Positions 16,164 through 25,140 are shown, numbered from the stretch's first letter. The stretch: DNA of 64,000 nucleotides from Phreatobacter sp. (GCF_016793595.1 NZ_JAEULY010000004.1:868001-932000), one strand, 5' to 3'. The notes: generated by a model not told the origin, from the letters alone. Numbers and translations: made by a program.

Positions 16164-17012
16164 TCAGATCTGAAGGAAAACAAATTCCGAATAGGCGTGG
16201 TCGATCATGTCCGGCGGCAGGTCTCCACGGGCGAAGGTCGGCGGCGGACTCGCCGTAAACCAGGCTCCAAACGCCGATTCTCCGGGCTTTGCGGGGATTT
16301 CGACGAACAGCAGCCCCTGCGCCAAAAGGTAGCGGGCAACGGCGCCGATATTGTCGCGCACCGCGCTCTGGCTGGGCGCGTAGACGAGCCTCGCGGAGGG
16401 CAGACCCTTGCGGCGGGTGGGCGAAAAAACCAGCGGATGGACGCTGCCGCCGACCCGCAACAGCGCCGCGATACAGCCGAGTTCGATATGCCCGGCAAGG
16501 AGGCTCGCGGCGCCCGGATCGAGCTCGCGCATGCCCGCCTCGTCCGCCGCGCCGACCGACGCGGCTGCGTTGAACTGCATGGCGGAAAGCACGAGCGCGA
16601 CCATCAGCACGCCCTCATGCCGCCGGACGAAGCCGAGCCGACCGATCATCTCGCGCACCGGTTCGCTCGGCGTCAGGTCCGTGAAGACATCCACCTGCTC
16701 CGCGAGAACCTTCTGGAGCATGCGCGGCGCAAGCCAGCGGTGCTGCTCGTCGACATACCAGCTCGACAGATTGAGCACCGAGCGAGGCTTGCCGCCCTCG
16801 CCGGTCCTCTGGCTGCGCATGGTCAGGATCACGCCCGCGGGCGTGCCCTTGACCTTCATGACATAACCGAGCGGGGTCGCCGATACGGTCTTGTGGTATC
16901 GGGACAGACGTTCCAGGCCCGATTGCCAGAACTCGGCCGAGCGCGAAGGAAAGCCGCGCGACAGAATAGCGGCGGCCGCGTCAACGTCCCTATCCTCTAT
17001 GGGCTCCAACAT
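16164..17012 (-). CDS. GNAT-fold acyltransferase-like protein of the ACP cassette
   Basis: This 282-residue protein is the first gene of the ACP/ligase/decarboxylase cassette, 39 bases before acp. The N-terminal half (MLEPIEDRDVDAAAAILSRGFPSRS, then VKGTPAGVILTMRSQ, LSSWYVDEQHR and MIGRLGFVRRHEG) reads like a GNAT acyltransferase with the typical strand-helix order and a final LGF element; the rest has no motif I recognise. If it is an acyltransferase it could release the amine product from the ACP by transfer to an acceptor. The identification is moderate. Confidence 0.6.
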   Translation of the reverse strand: MLEPIEDRDVDAAAAILSRGFPSRSAEFWQSGLERLSRYHKTVSATPLGYVMKVKGTPAGVILTMRSQRTGEGGKPRSVLNLSSWYVDEQHRWLAPRMLQKVLAEQVDVFTDLTPSEPVREMIGRLGFVRRHEGVLMVALVLSAMQFNAAASVGAADEAGMRELDPGAASLLAGHIELGCIAALLRVGGSVHPLVFSPTRRKGLPSARLVYAPSQSAVRDNIGAVARYLLAQGLLFVEIPAKPGESAFGAWFTASPPPTFARGDLPPDMIDHAYSEFVFLQI

Positions 17013-17563
17013 GGCGGCAATCTAACGAGCGAAATCCGAATGTCGCGCGCAATTGTTGAATATATTTAATCGCACAACCACAATAATCCCTTTACCAAAC
17101 AAACGTCAGTCAATTGCGGCGAAATGCCTTGCCGCCAGGACTGGTCGAAAATGGCGCAAACCATCAAATGGGTTGCCACGCCGCACCTGCAGCCGCCTCG
17201 ACTATCCCTTCATCGTCCAACGCTAGGTCAGACGGTCCGATCAGGCCAGATCGGACGGCTGCGTCATAGTGTCGGAGCAATGGCGGGCCGCGCGACGAGG
17301 CGCCCGACCGACAGCAGCGGGCTCAGGACCGCGGGAATGCCGGATGCCGCAGCGGCGCGCCGTGTGCTTGCAGTATTGGTTTTCGCATTCCCGAAAGCCA
17401 GCCCATAGCGCCAAGAAGTCATCGTGCATCGCAACATTAATCCATTTAATTTTGCGTTGCGACATGCCCTTTTGCTGTTGGATCGATCCAAACATTTCTG
17501 CATACTCCCGCGACGACCCGCGCCAGAACGGGCATCCGAACGATCGCCAAGGGAGGAAATCCA
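17013..17563. promoter_or_regulatory. 551-base intergenic region between the ACP cassette and dctP
   Basis: No convincing gene is seen; short open frames here are GC-driven. The left part is AT-rich and likely holds the cassette promoter: TTGAATATATTTAA (17056-17069) is a near-palindrome flanked by two CAATTG-containing stretches (about 17050 and 17111). Further right, GTCCGATC (17235-17242) and GATCGGAC (17249-17256) form an 8-bp dyad with a 6-base spacer, a possible operator. A good GGGAGGAAA ribosome-binding site precedes dctP. Confidence 0.45.
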
Positions 17564-18562
17564 ATGAAGCGCAGGCAAGTTCTTTTCGGGCTCGGGGCGG
17601 TCTCGGCGACCGCGATCGTTGCAGGCCCATCCATTCTCCGCGCGCAGGCGCCGATCACCCTGAACGGTGCGTCACAGTTCAACGACGACCACGCCTTCAC
17701 CAAGGCCCTGGTGCGGTTCGAGGAGCGCGTGAAGGCGCTCTACGGCAAGCCGATCAATTTCAACCTTCACAAGAATTCGTCGCTGGGCCTCGAGAAGCAG
17801 TATTTCGAATACATGGCGCAGGGCCGCGCGGTGGACTATGCCATCGTCTCGCCGGCGCACATGTCGACCTTCGCCCGCTCGGCGCCATTCATCGACGCCC
17901 CCTTCGTGTTCCGCGACGTCGAGCACATGGGCAAGGTGGTCAAGGCCGGCATGCTCAAGCCGATCGAGGAAGAGGTGGAGAAGCGCGCGGGCGTGCGCCT
18001 GATCGGCCATGCCGGCGGCGGAACGCGCAACATCTTCGCCAACAAGCCGTTCAAGAACATCGCCGAGATGCGCGGCCTGAAGGTGCGTGTCCAGGGCGCG
18101 CCGATCTGGTCGCGGACCTTCTCCGCAGTCGGCATGTCGCCGACCGTCATCGCCTATAACGAGGTCTACAACGCCATCCAGAACGGCGTCATCCAGGCCG
18201 GCGAGAACGAGGCGGCCGGTGTCGAGGCCATGAAGTTCTACGAGGTCGCGCCAAACCTCGTGCTGACCCAGCACGCCGTGTCGATCCGGCCGCTGTGCTT
18301 CTCGATGAAGACGCTTGGAACGCTGCCCAAGGACCTTCAGGACGCCATTATCCAGGCCGGCACCGAAGGCGGCGAATATGGCCGGCAGGTGGAATCCAGC
18401 GAGGACGGGCAGAAGCTCGAGGCCCTCGAGAAGGCCGGCCGCCTGAAGCGGATCGCCTTCGAGGAGCGCGACCAGATGAAGAAGCTCACCGATCCGGTCA
18501 TGGCGGCCTACGCCAAGGAGATCGGCGCGGAAGGCGTCTTCGGACAAGTCAACAGCGCCTGA
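17564..18562 (+). CDS. dctP: TRAP transporter periplasmic receptor DctP
   Basis: This 332-residue DctP-type extracytoplasmic receptor binds organic acids for the DctQM permease encoded downstream. The leader begins MKRRQVLFGLGAVSATAIV, with an RRQVLFG twin-arginine-like motif, and is probably cleaved after RAQA at about residue 29. Family features are the ligand-arginine region FKNIAEMRGLKVRVQGAP and the PTVIAYNEVYNAIQNGVIQAGENEAAG stretch. GGGAGGAAA lies 7 bases before the ATG. A terminator-like hairpin separates it from dctQ. The substrate is unknown. Confidence 0.92.
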   Translation: MKRRQVLFGLGAVSATAIVAGPSILRAQAPITLNGASQFNDDHAFTKALVRFEERVKALYGKPINFNLHKNSSLGLEKQYFEYMAQGRAVDYAIVSPAHMSTFARSAPFIDAPFVFRDVEHMGKVVKAGMLKPIEEEVEKRAGVRLIGHAGGGTRNIFANKPFKNIAEMRGLKVRVQGAPIWSRTFSAVGMSPTVIAYNEVYNAIQNGVIQAGENEAAGVEAMKFYEVAPNLVLTQHAVSIRPLCFSMKTLGTLPKDLQDAIIQAGTEGGEYGRQVESSEDGQKLEALEKAGRLKRIAFEERDQMKKLTDPVMAAYAKEIGAEGVFGQVNSA

Positions 18563-18579
18563 TCCCGACCCGCAGCCCC

Positions 18580-18615
18580 CACCCCGCCCCGATCTTCGCG
18601 GCGGGGTGTTCTTTC
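18580..18615 (+). terminator. Stem-loop after dctP (attenuator or partial terminator)
   Basis: CACCCCGCC (18580-18588) pairs perfectly with GGCGGGGTG (18600-18608) around an 11-base loop, and TTCTTTC follows at once. Placed between the receptor gene and dctQM, this would let the receptor be made in excess over the membrane subunits, a common arrangement for binding-protein operons. Confidence 0.6.
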
Positions 18616-18671
18616 TGCAAGGCGCGACGCCGACCGGCGGTTCATGGCGTCTGCTGGCCTGAAGGCATGTC

Positions 18672-19247
18672 ATGACATCAAGCGATTCCATGCCGCCCGA
18701 ACCGGCGCCCGGCCTCTGGCGGCGGTTCACCGCGGCCTACGCCTCCCTCCTCAACCATCTCGTGGTCGCATCCATCGCGGTGCTGCTCGTTCCGGTGAGC
18801 CTGCAGATCTTCTCGCGGCACACGGCCCTCATCCCCAGCTACATCTGGACCGAGGAGATGGCGCGCTTCCTGTTCGTCTGGACCATCTCGATCGGCGCCA
18901 TGATCGGGGTCCGGGAATCGACCCATTTCGAAGTGGACGTCATGCCCGAACTGCCGCCGCGGCTGGAGGCCGTGGCCCGGCTGACGGGACGCATCGGCAT
19001 CCTCGTGCTCGCCTGCGTCTTCGTCTTCGCCGGCATCAAGTTCGTCGAGTTCGCGTGGTGGCGCATCTCCGAACTCGCGGAGCTGCCGCTCTGGCTGATC
19101 CATCTGCCCTGGCCGCTCATGGGCGTCACCTGGATCGTCTTCCTCGGCGAGCAGATGCTGGACGACGTGCTGATCATTCTCGGCCGCAAGGCGCCGCCCA
19201 GGAAGCAGGATCTCAGCGAGATCGACGCGGGGACGCTCAACATATGA
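18672..19247 (+). CDS. dctQ: TRAP transporter small membrane subunit DctQ
   Basis: This 191-residue inner-membrane protein has four hydrophobic segments, the usual DctQ topology. The diagnostic stretch YIWTEEMARFLFVWTISIGA followed by RESTHFEVD is present. It forms the permease with DctM. Its TGA overlaps the dctM ATG (ATGA at 19244-19247), so the two are coupled. The N-terminus is slightly extended before the first membrane segment at about 30-50. Confidence 0.92.
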   Translation: MTSSDSMPPEPAPGLWRRFTAAYASLLNHLVVASIAVLLVPVSLQIFSRHTALIPSYIWTEEMARFLFVWTISIGAMIGVRESTHFEVDVMPELPPRLEAVARLTGRIGILVLACVFVFAGIKFVEFAWWRISELAELPLWLIHLPWPLMGVTWIVFLGEQMLDDVLIILGRKAPPRKQDLSEIDAGTLNI

Positions 19248-20563
19248 CCGGAGCAGCCCTCACCGCGGGACAAGCGGCATTCATCCTCTTCGGCGCCTTC
19301 TTCACGCTGATCGCGCTGCGCGTGCCCGTCGCCTTCGCGCTCGGTCTCGCCTGCCTGCCGATCCTCGCCATCGAGCCGCGCCTCGACACGATGGTTCTGA
19401 TGTCGGAGAGCTTCAACGCCTTCAACTCGTTCATCCTGCTGGCGGTGCCCTTCTTCCTGCTCACCGCCAACCTGATGAATATCGGCGGCATCACCGACCG
19501 TCTCCTGAAACTCTCCCGCACCATGGTCGGTCACTGGCCCGGCGGGCTCGCGCAGATCAATGTGGTCCTGTCGCTGTTCTTCGCGGGCATTTCGGGGTCG
19601 TCCACGGCGGATGCCGCCAGCCAGTCGAAGATCTTCATCGAGGCTCAGCGGCGCGAGGGCTACGATGACAGTTTCTCGGTCGCGATCACCGCCGTCTCCG
19701 CCGTGCTCGCCGTCATCATCCCCCCATCCATCCTGATGATCGTGTGGGGCGGCATCCTGACGACCTCGATCGGGGCGCTGTTTCTCGCGGGCATCATTCC
19801 CGGCATCCTGATCGCCGGAGCCCAGATGGCGACCGTGCATATCTACGCGACCCGCCGCGGCTATCCGACCTATCCGCGCGAGACATGGCGGGCCTTCATC
19901 TGCGCCTGCGCCCATTCGTTCCTCGCGCTGATGACGCCGGGCATCATCATCGGCGGCAAGATATTCGGCTGGTTCACGGCGACGGAATCGGCCGCCATCG
20001 CGGTGCTCTATGCCGGCGTTCTGTCGTTCATCGTCTACCGCGAGATGGACGCCAAGGGGCTCTATGCGGCGCTCCTCGACACCGGCAAGCTGACCGGCAT
20101 CATCCTGTTCTGCGTCGGCACGGCGAGCTGCTTCGGCTGGCTCCTCGCCTACTACAAGATCCCCGAGGCGATCCTCGCCGGCGTCTCGGCCTGGAACATG
20201 GGCTTCATCGCCACCGGCTTCTTCGTCGCCGGCGTGTTCCTCGTCGTCGGCTGCTTTCTCGACGCCATTCCCGCCATCATCATCTGCGGGCCGATCCTCC
20301 AGCCGCTCGCCAAAGCGGTCGAGATGGACCCGGTTCATTTCGCCATGATCGGCATCGTCTCGCTCGCCTTCGGGCTGGTGACGCCGCCCTACGGGCTCTG
20401 CCTCATGATCGCCTGCGCCGTGGCGGGGATACGCATGCGCGCGGCCATCAAGGACACCGTGATCATGCTGATCCCGCTGCTTCTGGTGCTGGCGCTGGTC
20501 ATCGTCTGGCCGAAGGTGACGCTGTTCCTGCCGAGCCTGCTCTCGCCGGAGATGCTGAACTGA
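19244..20563 (+). CDS. dctM: TRAP transporter large membrane subunit DctM
   Basis: This 439-residue polytopic permease, with about 12 membrane segments, uses the sodium gradient to import the DctP-bound acid. Family marks include ALRVPVAFALGLACLP, GISGSSTADAASQSKI and IPPSILMIVWGG. The frame is open further upstream, but the ATG at 19244 overlaps the dctQ stop and begins the hydrophobic N-terminus. The SDR gene starts about 40 bases later and is probably part of the same operon. Confidence 0.93.
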   Translation: MTGAALTAGQAAFILFGAFFTLIALRVPVAFALGLACLPILAIEPRLDTMVLMSESFNAFNSFILLAVPFFLLTANLMNIGGITDRLLKLSRTMVGHWPGGLAQINVVLSLFFAGISGSSTADAASQSKIFIEAQRREGYDDSFSVAITAVSAVLAVIIPPSILMIVWGGILTTSIGALFLAGIIPGILIAGAQMATVHIYATRRGYPTYPRETWRAFICACAHSFLALMTPGIIIGGKIFGWFTATESAAIAVLYAGVLSFIVYREMDAKGLYAALLDTGKLTGIILFCVGTASCFGWLLAYYKIPEAILAGVSAWNMGFIATGFFVAGVFLVVGCFLDAIPAIIICGPILQPLAKAVEMDPVHFAMIGIVSLAFGLVTPPYGLCLMIACAVAGIRMRAAIKDTVIMLIPLLLVLALVIVWPKVTLFLPSLLSPEMLN

Positions 20564-20600
20564 TCGACGCTTGCCGGCGGACAAGACCAAGGGGTGCATG

Positions 20601-21356
20601 ATGGATTTCACGGGCAAGGTGGCATTCGTCACCGGCGGCGCATCGGGCATTGGCGAAGCGGCGACGCGGGCCTTTGCCGATGCAGGCGCGAAGGTCGCCT
20701 TCACGTACGTATCCAGCGGCGCCAAAGCCAACGCGCTGGAGAAGGACATCAGGGCGGCGGGCGGGCAGGCGCTGGCCATCAAGGCGAACCTGACACGGGA
20801 AGACGAGGTGGAGGCGGCCTTTGCCGCCGCCGTGCGCGCCTACGGGACGCTCGATGTGCTGTTCGCCAATGCAGGCGGCATCCTCGACCGGAAGTCGACG
20901 GCGGAGTCCGATCTCGACCTGTGGAACCGCACGTTCGACGTCAACGTGATGACCACCTATCTCGCCTGCCGCGCGGCGGCGAAGATCATGGCGGAGAAAC
21001 GGTCCGGCGCCATCGTCACCATGTCGTCGCAGGCGGCGATGAGCGGCGGCGGGCCGGGCGCCATGCATTATGCGGCGTCCAAGGGCGCGATCCTGACTTA
21101 TACGCGGGGACTGGCCAACGAACTCGGGCCGCTCGGCATCCGGGTCAACGGTGTCGCGCCCGGCCTGATCGCGACGCGCTTCCACGTGCAGTTCAACACG
21201 CCCGAGGGACGCCGGCAGACGGTGGACACGACGCCGCTCCGGCGCGAGGGAACGGCCGAGGATGTCGCCAACCTCGTGCTGTTCCTCGCCTCCGACAAGG
21301 CCTCGTTCATCACCGGCGAGACGGTGCAGATCAACGGCGGCCGCGGCATGTACTGA
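20601..21356 (+). CDS. SDR-family NAD(P)-dependent oxidoreductase (TRAP operon)
   Basis: This 251-residue classical short-chain dehydrogenase has a TGGASGIG cofactor loop, NAGG, and the catalytic Ser and Tyr-Lys in MSSQAAMSGG and HYAASKG. Its place directly after dctPQM suggests it oxidises the imported hydroxy acid. Two adjacent ATGs (20598 and 20601) follow AAGGGG; the second has better spacing. The gene ends 12 bases from the convergent hydrolase gene. Confidence 0.88.
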   Translation: MDFTGKVAFVTGGASGIGEAATRAFADAGAKVAFTYVSSGAKANALEKDIRAAGGQALAIKANLTREDEVEAAFAAAVRAYGTLDVLFANAGGILDRKSTAESDLDLWNRTFDVNVMTTYLACRAAAKIMAEKRSGAIVTMSSQAAMSGGGPGAMHYAASKGAILTYTRGLANELGPLGIRVNGVAPGLIATRFHVQFNTPEGRRQTVDTTPLRREGTAEDVANLVLFLASDKASFITGETVQINGGRGMY

Positions 21357-21368
21357 CCGGGCGAACGC

Positions 21369-22139
21369 CTAGCGCTGCGCGTCGAAGAAGGCCGCGATCT
21401 CGGCCGCGACCCATGCCGGCCGCGTGACGGTCGGCACATGGCCGGCCCCTTCGGCCACCGAAAGGCGCGCGTTCGGGATCAGCTCGGCCAGCTTTTCGGA
21501 TGAGGCCAGCGGCGTGATCACGTCGCGGCTGCCATGCAGCACCAGCGTGGGGAGTTCGATCGAGCCCAGCCGCGCTTCGAGTTCGATGCCTTCAAGGCAT
21601 TCGAGCAACTGAATGGCGGCGGGGCCGTTCGAGCGACCGACGATCTGCTTGCCCCAGGCCCGCTCCGCCTCCGCGTCCTCCTCCGGCACACAAGCATTGA
21701 CGAAGGCATCCATGGTTGCCGGAAAGTTCGCGCGGCAGCCGGCGATGAGCTGGTCGCGCTGAGCGTTGCGCTGGCCGGTATAGCGCCCGTCGACGATGAC
21801 GAGGCCGGAGAAGCGCTCGGGCCGGCGCAGCACGGCCTCCAGTACAATGGCCGCGCCGGCGGATTCCCCTGCGACCACGCACTGGTCAATGCCGAGCGCG
21901 TCCATCACGGTGAACAGGTCGCCGACCAGCGCCTCGAAGGTAATCGCGGAGGTGGTGCAACGCGTGCCGCCGGTGCCGCGATGATCGTAGGCGACGGTCC
22001 GCCACGTGCGACTGAGAATCTCGAACGGCGGCAGCCAGAGTTCGCCACTGCCGACCCAGCCGCCATGGGACAGGATCGTCCGCGATCCCGCGCCTAAGGA
22101 CGAGACGAGAAGGTCCGCATCCGCCGTTCTGACAAACAT
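21369..22139 (-). CDS. Alpha/beta-fold hydrolase
   Basis: This 256-residue cytoplasmic alpha/beta hydrolase shows ILSHGGWVGSG (oxyanion region), the nucleophile elbow GESAGAA, an acid in HGSRDVITP and the catalytic histidine in AEGAGHVPT. The set is that of 3-oxoadipate-enol-lactonase-like or ester hydrolases; substrate unknown. It lies downstream of an SDR gene on the same strand, with an imperfect stem-loop between them, and is convergent with the TRAP operon. Confidence 0.82.
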   Translation of the reverse strand: MFVRTADADLLVSSLGAGSRTILSHGGWVGSGELWLPPFEILSRTWRTVAYDHRGTGGTRCTTSAITFEALVGDLFTVMDALGIDQCVVAGESAGAAIVLEAVLRRPERFSGLVIVDGRYTGQRNAQRDQLIAGCRANFPATMDAFVNACVPEEDAEAERAWGKQIVGRSNGPAAIQLLECLEGIELEARLGSIELPTLVLHGSRDVITPLASSEKLAELIPNARLSVAEGAGHVPTVTRPAWVAAEIAAFFDAQR

Positions 22140-22160
22140 GCACCCTCCCGCAAGGACGAC

Positions 22161-22189
22161 GAGCGGCCCGCTTCTTCGGCGGACCGCTC
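22161..22189 (-). other. Imperfect GC-rich stem-loop between SDR and hydrolase genes
   Basis: The arms GAGCGGCCCGC (22161-22171) and GCGGACCGCTC (22179-22189) pair at 10 of 11 positions around a 7-base loop. It lies about 50 bases after the SDR stop on the minus strand. No T-run follows; possible Rho-dependent end or processing site. Confidence 0.35.
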
Positions 22190-22240
22190 CGATCCGTCAC
22201 CGGATCATGACAGGAGGCAGACGCAATGCCAATATTTCGG

Positions 22241-23005
22241 TCAGATGGTCACGCCGCCGTCGACGACGAGGCTCTGGCCGGTCATGTAGCTCCCCGCCTT
22301 CGAGCCGAGATAGACGGCCGCGCCGGCGATCTCGTCGGGGTCGCCGATGCGGCGCAGCGGCGTCTCGCGCTCGCGCGCCTCGCGGGCGTCCTTGTCCTCC
22401 CACAGCGCCTTGGCGAAGTCGGTCTTGATGAGGCCCGGCGCGATGCAGTTCACCCGCACGTTGTGCGGCCCGTATTCGTGGGCGAGGTTGCGGGCGAGCT
22501 GCATGTCGGCCGCCTTCGAGATGCAATAGGCGCCGATCACTTCCGAGCCGCGCAGGCCGCCGATGGACGAGACGATAATGATCGAACCGTCGCGGCGGGC
22601 GATCATTTCCGGCACGACCATCGAGATCAGCCAGTTATTGGCGACGATGTTGTTGGTGAGGATCTTGCCGAAGGCATCGTCGGTGATGCCCGCCATCGGC
22701 CCGTAATAGGGATTGGAGGCGGCGTTGCAGACCAGCACGTCGATGCGGCCAAGCTGCTTGCGCGTCTCGTCGACGAGGCGCTGGAGTTCCTCCTTGGAGG
22801 AGATGTTGGCGGGCACGACGATGGCGCGGCCGGCGCCGTGCTTCGCGTTGATGGCGTCGGCAACCTCCTGGCAGGGCGCCGCCTTGCGCGAGGAGATGAC
22901 GACCCTGGCGCCGTGCTCGGCCATGCGCTCGGCGATGGCGCGGCCGATGCCGCGGGACGAGCCGGTGATGACCGCGACCTTGCCGGTCATGTCGAAGAGA
23001 TTCAT
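22241..23005 (-). CDS. SDR-family oxidoreductase
   Basis: This 254-residue classical SDR has TGSSRGIG, CNAAS, and the catalytic Ser and Tyr-x-x-x-Lys in SSIGGLRGSEVIGAYCISK. The C-terminal GQSLVVDGGVTI is standard for the FabG-like subgroup. It follows an acyl-CoA dehydrogenase gene on the same strand, separated by a 200-base region that contains a REP-like pair. It may act on hydroxyacyl-CoA or an alcohol of the same pathway; this is inference. Confidence 0.88.
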   Translation of the reverse strand: MNLFDMTGKVAVITGSSRGIGRAIAERMAEHGARVVISSRKAAPCQEVADAINAKHGAGRAIVVPANISSKEELQRLVDETRKQLGRIDVLVCNAASNPYYGPMAGITDDAFGKILTNNIVANNWLISMVVPEMIARRDGSIIIVSSIGGLRGSEVIGAYCISKAADMQLARNLAHEYGPHNVRVNCIAPGLIKTDFAKALWEDKDAREARERETPLRRIGDPDEIAGAAVYLGSKAGSYMTGQSLVVDGGVTI

Positions 23006-23057
23006 GCGAGACCTCCCTGGAATTGTTAGTTCGCGCGCCAGCGAACCCGCCGCTGTT

Positions 23058-23146
23058 CGTCATGCCCGGCCTTGTGCCGGGCATCCACGACTTCCTCGAT
23101 CGTCGTGTTCAGGTCGTGGATGGCCGGGGCAAGCCCGGCCATGACG
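23058..23146. repeat. REP-like palindrome pair (BIME-like), copy 1
   Basis: Two 34-base units face each other. Unit 1 (23058-23091) contains the perfect hairpin ATGCCCGGC/GCCGGGCAT with a 5-base loop; unit 2 (23113-23146) contains ATGGCCGGG/CCCGGCCAT with a 5-base loop. Both share the outer CGTC and CCACGAC ends in inverted orientation. Between the units the inner stem bases differ by compensatory changes, so the hairpin is conserved. A second copy lies at 57647-57747. Confidence 0.8.
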
Positions 23147-23176
23147 AGGCGTCATCGTCGTGACTGCTGCGCAGCC

Positions 23177-23202
23177 GACCTCCCCCCGACCGGGGGGAGG
23201 TC
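23177..23202 (-). terminator. Strong 11-bp stem-loop downstream of acyl-CoA dehydrogenase gene
   Basis: GACCTCCCCCC (23177-23187) pairs perfectly with GGGGGGAGGTC (23192-23202) around the 4-base loop GACC. It begins 11 bases after the stop of the acyl-CoA dehydrogenase gene. It lacks a T-run, so it may block exonucleases or act with the REP pair next to it rather than as a classical terminator. Confidence 0.5.
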
Positions 23203-23212
23203 GAACGCGGCT

Positions 23213-24445
23213 TCAATGGTTGGTGTACTTGCCCATCTCGATACGCGCGATGGAGCGGTTGTGGACCTCGTCCGGGCCGTCCGCCAGCCGCAGCGTGCGG
23301 ATGTGGGCATAGGACTTGGCGAGACCGAAATCGGTGGTCACGCCGCCGCCGCCATGGGCCTGGATCGCATCGTCGATGATCTTCAGCGCCATGCGCGGGG
23401 CCGCCACCTTGATCATGGCGATCTCGAGCTTGGCGACCTTGTTGCCGACCTTGTCCATCATGTCGGCCGCCTTGAGGCAGAGCAGGCGCGTCATCTCGAT
23501 GTCGATGCGGGCCTCGGCGATGCGCTGCTCCCACACGGACTGCTCCGAGACGCGCTTGCCGAAGGCCGTGCGCGACTGGATGCGCTTGATCAGCTTTTCG
23601 AGCGCCAGTTCCGCGACGCCGATGGTGCGCATGCAATGATGGATGCGGCCCGGCCCGAGACGCCCCTGAGCGATCTCGAAGCCACGGCCCTCGCCGAGCA
23701 GCAGGTTCTCCGCGGGAACGCGGACATTGTCGAGGATCACCTCGGCATGGCCGTGAGGCGCGTCGTCGAAGCCGAAGACCGGCAGCATGCGGACGACCTT
23801 GAAGCCGGGCGCATCGGTCGGCACGAGAATCTGCGACTGCTGTACGTGCTTGGCCGCGCTCGTGTCGGTCTTGCCCATGACGATGGCGACCTTGCAGCGC
23901 GGGTCGCCGATGCCCGACGACCACCACTTGCGGCCATTGACGACATATTCATTGCCGTCGCGGCGGATCGAGGTCTCGATATTGGTGGCGTCCGAGGAGG
24001 CCACCGCCGGCTCCGTCATCAGGAAGGCTGAACGGATCTGACCGGCCAGCAGCGGACGCAGCCACTGTTCCTTCTGGGCCTTGGTGCCGTACCGATGCAG
24101 CACTTCCATATTGCCGGTGTCGGGGGCCGAGCAGTTGAACACCTCGGAGCCGAAGCCGACGCGGCCCATCTGCTCGGAGCACATGGCATATTCGAGATTG
24201 GTCAGGCCCGCGCCGTGGAACTCGCCCTCGTCGTGATCCTCGGAGGGCGGCAGGAACAGGTTCCAGAGCCCTTCCTTCTTCGCCCTGGCTTTCAGCTCCT
24301 CCAGCACCGGCACGACCTTCCAGCGGTCGTTGTCGCCGTCCATCTGCTGGTCGTAGGTCGGGATGGCCGGATAGACGTGGGCGTCCATGAAGGCCATCAC
24401 GCGGTCGCGCCAGTAGCGCTGGCGCTCGGACATCGAGAAATCCAT
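23213..24445 (-). CDS. Acyl-CoA dehydrogenase family flavoprotein
   Basis: This 410-residue protein has the three acyl-CoA dehydrogenase domains: a helical N-domain, a middle strand domain with [20 protein letters not shown] and the [13 protein letters not shown] segment, and a helical C-domain with [11 protein letters not shown] and [12 protein letters not shown]. Such enzymes form an alpha,beta-double bond in acyl-CoA and pass electrons to ETF. It resembles the ACAD10/11-like group used for longer or modified acyl chains. AGGAGAGG precedes the ATG at 24445, which is preferred over an upstream in-frame start. A tetR gene lies immediately upstream on the same strand. Confidence 0.9.
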   Translation of the reverse strand: MDFSMSERQRYWRDRVMAFMDAHVYPAIPTYDQQMDGDNDRWKVVPVLEELKARAKKEGLWNLFLPPSEDHDEGEFHGAGLTNLEYAMCSEQMGRVGFGSEVFNCSAPDTGNMEVLHRYGTKAQKEQWLRPLLAGQIRSAFLMTEPAVASSDATNIETSIRRDGNEYVVNGRKWWSSGIGDPRCKVAIVMGKTDTSAAKHVQQSQILVPTDAPGFKVVRMLPVFGFDDAPHGHAEVILDNVRVPAENLLLGEGRGFEIAQGRLGPGRIHHCMRTIGVAELALEKLIKRIQSRTAFGKRVSEQSVWEQRIAEARIDIEMTRLLCLKAADMMDKVGNKVAKLEIAMIKVAAPRMALKIIDDAIQAHGGGGVTTDFGLAKSYAHIRTLRLADGPDEVHNRSIARIEMGKYTNH

Positions 24446-24465
24446 GTTTCCTCTCCTCTTGATCG

Positions 24466-25140
24466 TCAGGTTCGTGCGGGATTGATCAGGGCGCGGCGGA
24501 CCAGCGCGATGAACTCGGTGCGGATGCCGGCGAGGTCGACGCCGTCGGGGTCGAGCACCCACTGGGCCATGATGCCGCGCAGCGCCGCCGACAGAATCAG
24601 CGCCTGCGTGCGGGCGTCGATGTCCGGCCGGATGTCGCCGGCCTCGATGGAATTGCGGATCAGGCGGCCGAAATCGGTGGCGGATTCACGGTTGAAGGTG
24701 GCGACCGCCTCGGCAAGGGCCGGCTTGTGGGCAGCCCCCATCAGCACCGCGAGATAGGCGCGCATCTTGACGAGGCCGACCGCCGGGCGGTCGAACGAGG
24801 CATCGATCGTCGCCATCAGCATGGCGAAGCCGGACGTGCCGCGCTGACGCTCGCGGCGCAGAACGTTGAACTCGTCGTGGATGGCTTCGGCCATCGCGGC
24901 GAGCAGTTCGTCCTTGGAGCCGAAATAGTGGCCGGCGAGGCCGCGGCTGTAGCCGGCGCGCTCGCCGGCCTCGGCCAGAGTCAGGCCGTCGATGCCCTTT
25001 TCCGCGACGAGTTCAGCCGCCGCCGCCAGCACGCGCGCCTCGGCTTCGGCACGGCGTTCGGCCTGCGTCCGCCGGCGGCGAATCTCCACCGGCCCGTCGG
25101 GCGGCGGCGTTTCGCTGCGTGAAGCGCGGGCGGCGCTCAT
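24466..25140 (-). CDS. TetR-family transcriptional regulator
   Basis: This 224-residue repressor has an N-terminal helix-turn-helix at about residues 25-80 ([21 protein letters not shown] then SKDELLAAM) and a ligand-binding C-terminal domain. It is the first gene before the acyl-CoA dehydrogenase gene (20-base gap), so it probably controls that lipid-catabolic unit and itself through the 40-bp dyad at 25153-25192. GGAGACGACAGGG precedes the ATG. The ligand is likely an acyl-CoA, by analogy with FadR/PsrA-like TetR proteins; that is inference. Confidence 0.88.
   Translation of the reverse strand: MSAARASRSETPPPDGPVEIRRRRTQAERRAEAEARVLAAAAELVAEKGIDGLTLAEAGERAGYSRGLAGHYFGSKDELLAAMAEAIHDEFNVLRRERQRGTSGFAMLMATIDASFDRPAVGLVKMRAYLAVLMGAAHKPALAEAVATFNRESATDFGRLIRNSIEAGDIRPDIDARTQALILSAALRGIMAQWVLDPDGVDLAGIRTEFIALVRRALINPART

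Noticed and set aside
13065..17012. Exosortase-A / PEP-CTERM system
   Set aside because: Ligase and decarboxylase resemble those of exosortase loci, but no exosortase, no PEP-CTERM protein and no polysaccharide genes are present in the window.
18839..20782. 647-codon minus-strand frame opposite dctQ/dctM
   Set aside because: Opposite two coupled TRAP genes and lacking any recognisable domain.
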